A stretch of 64,000 nucleotides of DNA from DASYTH01 sp035762905. GTDB taxonomy: Bacteria; Actinomycetota; Actinomycetes; Mycobacteriales; Pseudonocardiaceae. The DNA lies in NCBI RefSeq assembly GCF_035762905.1, contig NZ_DASUCC010000148.1, positions 1 through 64,000 on the forward strand, in the 5' to 3' direction. This document shows, piece by piece, positions 61,024 to 64,000 of the stretch (its first letter is position 1; each line of letters starts with the position of its first letter). Both the position numbers and the translations under genes were made by a program. The notes under the pieces are model-generated. The model did not search any database and had not been told where the DNA came from. It saw only the letters and a list, made by a program, of their open reading frames with translations.

Positions 61024-62850
61024 GTGACCGGTCCTGGAACCAGTTCGGAACTGAACGACGCTTTACGGGTGCTGCAGCGGGTCTTTGGCTTCGACGCGTT
61101 CCGCGACGGCCAGCGGGCCATCGTCGAGCACCTCATCGGCGGCGGCGACGCACTCGTGCTGATGCCGACCGGGGGTGGGAAGTCCATCTGCTACCAGGTG
61201 CCCGCGCTGGTCCGGGACGGTGTCGGAGTGGTGATTTCCCCGCTCATCGCGCTGATGCAGGACCAGGTGGACGCGCTGCGGGCGGTCGGGGTGCGCGCGG
61301 ATTTCCTCAACTCGTCGCAGGATCCCGGCCAGCGTCGCGCGGTCGAGGCGGCCGCCTTGGCCGGCGAGCTGGATCTGCTCTATCTCGCTCCGGAACGCCT
61401 GTCGGTTGAGTCAACAATGCGGTTCCTCGACCGGTGCCGGATCGCGCTGTTTGCCATCGACGAGGCGCATTGCGTCGCGCAGTGGGGACACGACTTCCGG
61501 CCCGACTACCTAGCTCTTTCGGCACTGCACGAGCGCTGGCCGCAGGTCCCGCGGATCGCGCTGACCGCCACGGCCACCGAGGCGACCCGGCAGGAGATCG
61601 CCACCCGGCTGGACCTCGGCGACGCACTGCACCATGTGGCGAGCTTCGACCGGCCGAACATCCAGTACCGGATCGTGCCGAAACAGGACCCGAACCGGCA
61701 GCTGCTCGAGCTGCTGCGCTCCGAGCACGCCGGTGACGCCGGCATCGTCTACTGCCTGTCCCGGGCGTCCACCGAGAAGACCGCCGAGCTGCTCGCCGCC
61801 AACGGCATTCCGGCACTGCCGTACCACGCCGGTCTGGACGCGCGGACCCGGGCCACGAACCAGGCCAGGTTCCTGCGCGAGGACGGCCTGGTCATGGTCG
61901 CCACGATCGCGTTCGGTATGGGCATCGACAAGCCCGACGTGCGCTTCGTCGCCCATCTCGACCTGCCCAAGTCGGTCGAGGGGTACTACCAGGAGACCGG
62001 CCGGGCCGGGCGCGACGGCCTGCCGTCCACCGCCTGGCTGACCTACGGCCTCGCCGACGTCGTGCAGCTGCGCAAGCTGATCGACACCTCGGAGGGCGAC
62101 GCGGCGCACCGCCGCCGGCAGTCCCGACACCTGGACGCCATGCTCGCCCTGTGCGAGACCGTGGAGTGCCGCCGGGTGCAACTGCTCGCGTACTTCGGCC
62201 AGACCGGCGAGCCGTGCGGCAACTGCGACACCTGCCTGTCGCCGCCGGAGACCTGGGACGGCACGGTGCCGGCGCAGAAGGTGCTCTCCGCGGTGTGGCG
62301 GCTGGGCCGGGAGCGCCGGCAGAAGTTCGGCGCCGGGCATCTCATCGACATCCTGCTCGGCCGGAACACGCAGAAGGTGACCCAGTTCGGGCACGACTCG
62401 CTGTCGGTCTACGGCATCGGCACGGAGCTGAACGAGAGCGGCTGGCGCGCGGTGTTCCGCCAGCTGCTGGCGCGGAGCCTGCTCGCGGTCGAGGGCAACT
62501 ACGGCACGATCGTGCTCACCCCGGACAGCGAGGCGGTGCTGCGCGGCCAGCGCGAGGTGCTGATGCGCCGCGAGCCCGAGCGGATCGCCAAGGCCAAGCG
62601 GGAGGCGACCGCGGCCGCCGAGCTACCGGCCGCCGCCGCGCCGGTGTTCGAACGGCTGCGCGCCTGGCGGGCGGCCACGGCCAAGGAGCAGGGCGTGCCG
62701 GCCTACGTGATCTTCCACGACGCCACGCTGCGCGAGATCGCCATCCGCTCCCCCGCCACGCTGGCCGAGCTGAGCACGGTCAGCGGCGTCGGCGAGGCCA
62801 AGCTGGCCCGGTACGGCGAGCAGATCCTGGCCGAACTGGCGCAAGACTGA
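61024..62850 (+). CDS. recQ: ATP-dependent DNA helicase RecQ
   Basis: A 608-residue 3'-5' helicase of recombination and fork repair. It has the N-terminal DEAH-type motor (LMPTGGGKSICYQVP; FAIDEAHCVAQWGHDF; IQYRIVPKQDPNR), motif VI QETGRAGRDGLPS, the RQC zinc site (CETVECRRVQLLAYFGQ; CGNCDTCLSPP), the winged helix, and a C-terminal HRDC domain (LRAWRAATAKEQGVPAYVIF; VSGVGEAKLARYG). The start is GTG 61024 by the leaderless -10 spacing; an in-frame GTG at 60991 is less supported. Confidence 0.96.
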   Translation: MTGPGTSSELNDALRVLQRVFGFDAFRDGQRAIVEHLIGGGDALVLMPTGGGKSICYQVPALVRDGVGVVISPLIALMQDQVDALRAVGVRADFLNSSQDPGQRRAVEAAALAGELDLLYLAPERLSVESTMRFLDRCRIALFAIDEAHCVAQWGHDFRPDYLALSALHERWPQVPRIALTATATEATRQEIATRLDLGDALHHVASFDRPNIQYRIVPKQDPNRQLLELLRSEHAGDAGIVYCLSRASTEKTAELLAANGIPALPYHAGLDARTRATNQARFLREDGLVMVATIAFGMGIDKPDVRFVAHLDLPKSVEGYYQETGRAGRDGLPSTAWLTYGLADVVQLRKLIDTSEGDAAHRRRQSRHLDAMLALCETVECRRVQLLAYFGQTGEPCGNCDTCLSPPETWDGTVPAQKVLSAVWRLGRERRQKFGAGHLIDILLGRNTQKVTQFGHDSLSVYGIGTELNESGWRAVFRQLLARSLLAVEGNYGTIVLTPDSEAVLRGQREVLMRREPERIAKAKREATAAAELPAAAAPVFERLRAWRAATAKEQGVPAYVIFHDATLREIAIRSPATLAELSTVSGVGEAKLARYGEQILAELAQD

Positions 62851-63163
62851 GCATGCTCGGATTCGATTCCGCACCGGCAACTCCCCGATCCCCAACCGGC
62901 CGTCCAGTTGCCGGAATCGACAACTCGCCGAACGTGCACCCGACCTTCGGCGAGTCCCCACCCCGAGCAACCCAACCACCCCCTCCAGACCCGCGAGTCC
63001 CCCATCCACCGCGAGTCCCCACCTCCAGCAACCGAACCACCGGTACCCGGTCGGCGAGTCGCCGACTCATGCGCGAGTCCCCACCCCGGGCAACCGGGCC
63101 CAAGGGGCCGGGTCGGGCAACCGGATCAGGCGGCCGGCTCGGGTCGCCGGACTGCCGGTCCGG
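62851..63163. repeat. Repetitive gap between convergent recQ and CHAD genes
   Basis: 313 bp without a gene, with CGAGTCCCC at 62951, 62994, 63012 and 63074, several followed by ACC and AGCAACC-like words, and CAACTCGCCG-type words nearby. It resembles the AACTC-rich repeats in the convergent gap at 43264-43614. Confidence 0.7.
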
Positions 63164-64000
63164 TCACCCTGACCGGCGGAACCAGGCGCGGCGCTTCTTC
63201 TTCGCTGCCCGGCGCCATGCGGGCCACAGGTCGCGGTAGGCGCGCTCGGCGGCCCGTTCCTCCCGGCCGTACAGCATTCCGAAGCTGAACCCGTTCTCGC
63301 CGGACAGGTGCGCCTGCATGCCGAGATCGCGAAGCACCGGCCGGGCCACCACGCTGTCCTGGAACTCGCCGAGCACCCGGGTCAGGCCCTTGGCCCGCTT
63401 CCGGGTGCGCCGGGCCGGCTTGCCGATCACCGGAGCCACCGCCTCGACCCCGTACCGGAACCGCTTGGCGGCCTTGCGCAGGTCGTGCGTCGCCCGGTCC
63501 CGCTCCGGCCCGGCCGGCATCGACCGCACCTTTCGGGCCCGGCGGGCGACCTTGCGGTACGCCCGGCGGATGTGCCGGGGCAGCTCCGTCCTGGCCGGGC
63601 GGGTAGCGGCCGGGGTGAACGGCGGGTCGGTCACCATGCCCTCGATCGCCTCGAGCAGCCGCAGGTACCGCCGGCCGCGCAGGGTGCGCAGCACCGTGCT
63701 CCGCCCGGCCGCCTCGGCCGGGCCGAAGTGCCGGGTGAGCCGGCCGGTGACCGGTCCGATCAGCAGCTCGGCGGGCAGCGCGCGGGCCGCGTCCTGGAAC
63801 CGCTCGTACCGCACCTCGACGTCGCGCGCCGGGCCGAGCCGCCGGGCCACCCAGCGCAGCTCCGCCTCGATCCCCCTGGTGCGCTCCCGGTCGACGATCC
63901 GCCCGAACACCCGCAAGGCGCTGCGCATCCTGCGGGTGGCCACCCGCAGCCGGTGCACGGCGTCCGCCGTGCCCTTGCGAGCCAGCAGGTCGCAGCGGGC
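63164..64000 (-). CDS. CHAD domain protein, 5' end beyond the window
   Basis: At least 279 residues of a CHAD (conserved histidine alpha-helical) protein: HRLRVATRRMRSALRVFGRI, DVEVRYERFQDAAR, DLRKAAKRFRYGVEAVAPVI and VLGEFQDSVVARPVLRD. The histidines and many arginines of the family bind polyphosphate. The frame remains open to base 64000 (ARCDLLARKGTADAVHRL), so the N-terminus lies outside; a CYTH domain may or may not be there. Confidence 0.9.
   Translation of the reverse strand, partial: ARCDLLARKGTADAVHRLRVATRRMRSALRVFGRIVDRERTRGIEAELRWVARRLGPARDVEVRYERFQDAARALPAELLIGPVTGRLTRHFGPAEAAGRSTVLRTLRGRRYLRLLEAIEGMVTDPPFTPAATRPARTELPRHIRRAYRKVARRARKVRSMPAGPERDRATHDLRKAAKRFRYGVEAVAPVIGKPARRTRKRAKGLTRVLGEFQDSVVARPVLRDLGMQAHLSGENGFSFGMLYGREERAAERAYRDLWPAWRRAAKKKRRAWFRRSG

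Overview
The window is high-GC DNA with GTG starts, frequent 4-base gene overlaps, an Lsr2 nucleoid protein, a PdtaR-type ANTAR response regulator close to polA, and a complete type VII (ESX) secretion locus. These point to a filamentous or related actinomycete. Pseudonocardiales is my best guess, but no 16S gene or other decisive marker is present, so the genus is not assigned.

Layout. 0-11.7 kb is conserved chromosomal backbone: polA, a hotdog thioesterase, a branched-chain amino acid ABC operon (livK-H-M-G-F), an anchored fibronectin-III protein and pdtaR. At 11.8 kb a tRNA-Leu(CAA) gene carries an integrated element (11851-17136) flanked by 45-bp perfect direct repeats. The element holds a tyrosine integrase, a solitary OLD-family ATPase/TOPRIM nuclease, an XRE-type regulator, two small genes, and a right end rich in GTGACGGG repeats that include a 26-bp palindrome. 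Right after attR lies a three-gene module: an ADP-ribosyltransferase with a WXG100-like N-terminus and a YxxxD export motif, a small protein of unknown function, and an ADP-ribosylglycohydrolase. 20-32.7 kb is accessory and partly decayed: a broken secreted-protein gene, a LysR/PEP-mutase pair, an orphan B12-type radical SAM protein, DUF5994, several unknown genes, an LDH-like/glycosyltransferase pair, and remnants of a GT2 enzyme and an ABC exporter.

32.7-51.6 kb is the ESX locus. eccD, a YbaB-like protein and a coiled-coil substrate run leftward. eccC, two WXG100 proteins, two further helical substrates, a lysozyme-like protein and a 307-residue putative effector run rightward. A mycosin-like protein, two sensor kinases, two response regulators and eccB run leftward, and eccE runs rightward. 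The mycosin homologue lacks all three catalytic triad residues. Two NarL-type two-component pairs inside the locus suggest dedicated regulation.

51.6-55.7 kb has an ECF sigma factor with a beta-propeller anti-sigma-like partner, a UvrD-type helicase and a GNAT acetyltransferase. 55.7-59.4 kb is a compact leftward operon with its own TTGACA promoter. It encodes a 59-residue peptide with eight cysteines, a MauE-like membrane protein, a CPSC redoxin, an ABC exporter and an S26 signal peptidase. I read it as a dedicated system for making, oxidatively folding and exporting a disulfide-rich peptide. 59.4-64 kb returns to backbone genes: a lipoprotein, a small membrane protein, lsr2, recQ and a CHAD protein cut by the window edge.

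The strongest candidates for undescribed biology are the ART/ARH module beside an ESX system, the cysteine-rich peptide operon, and the protease-dead mycosin.
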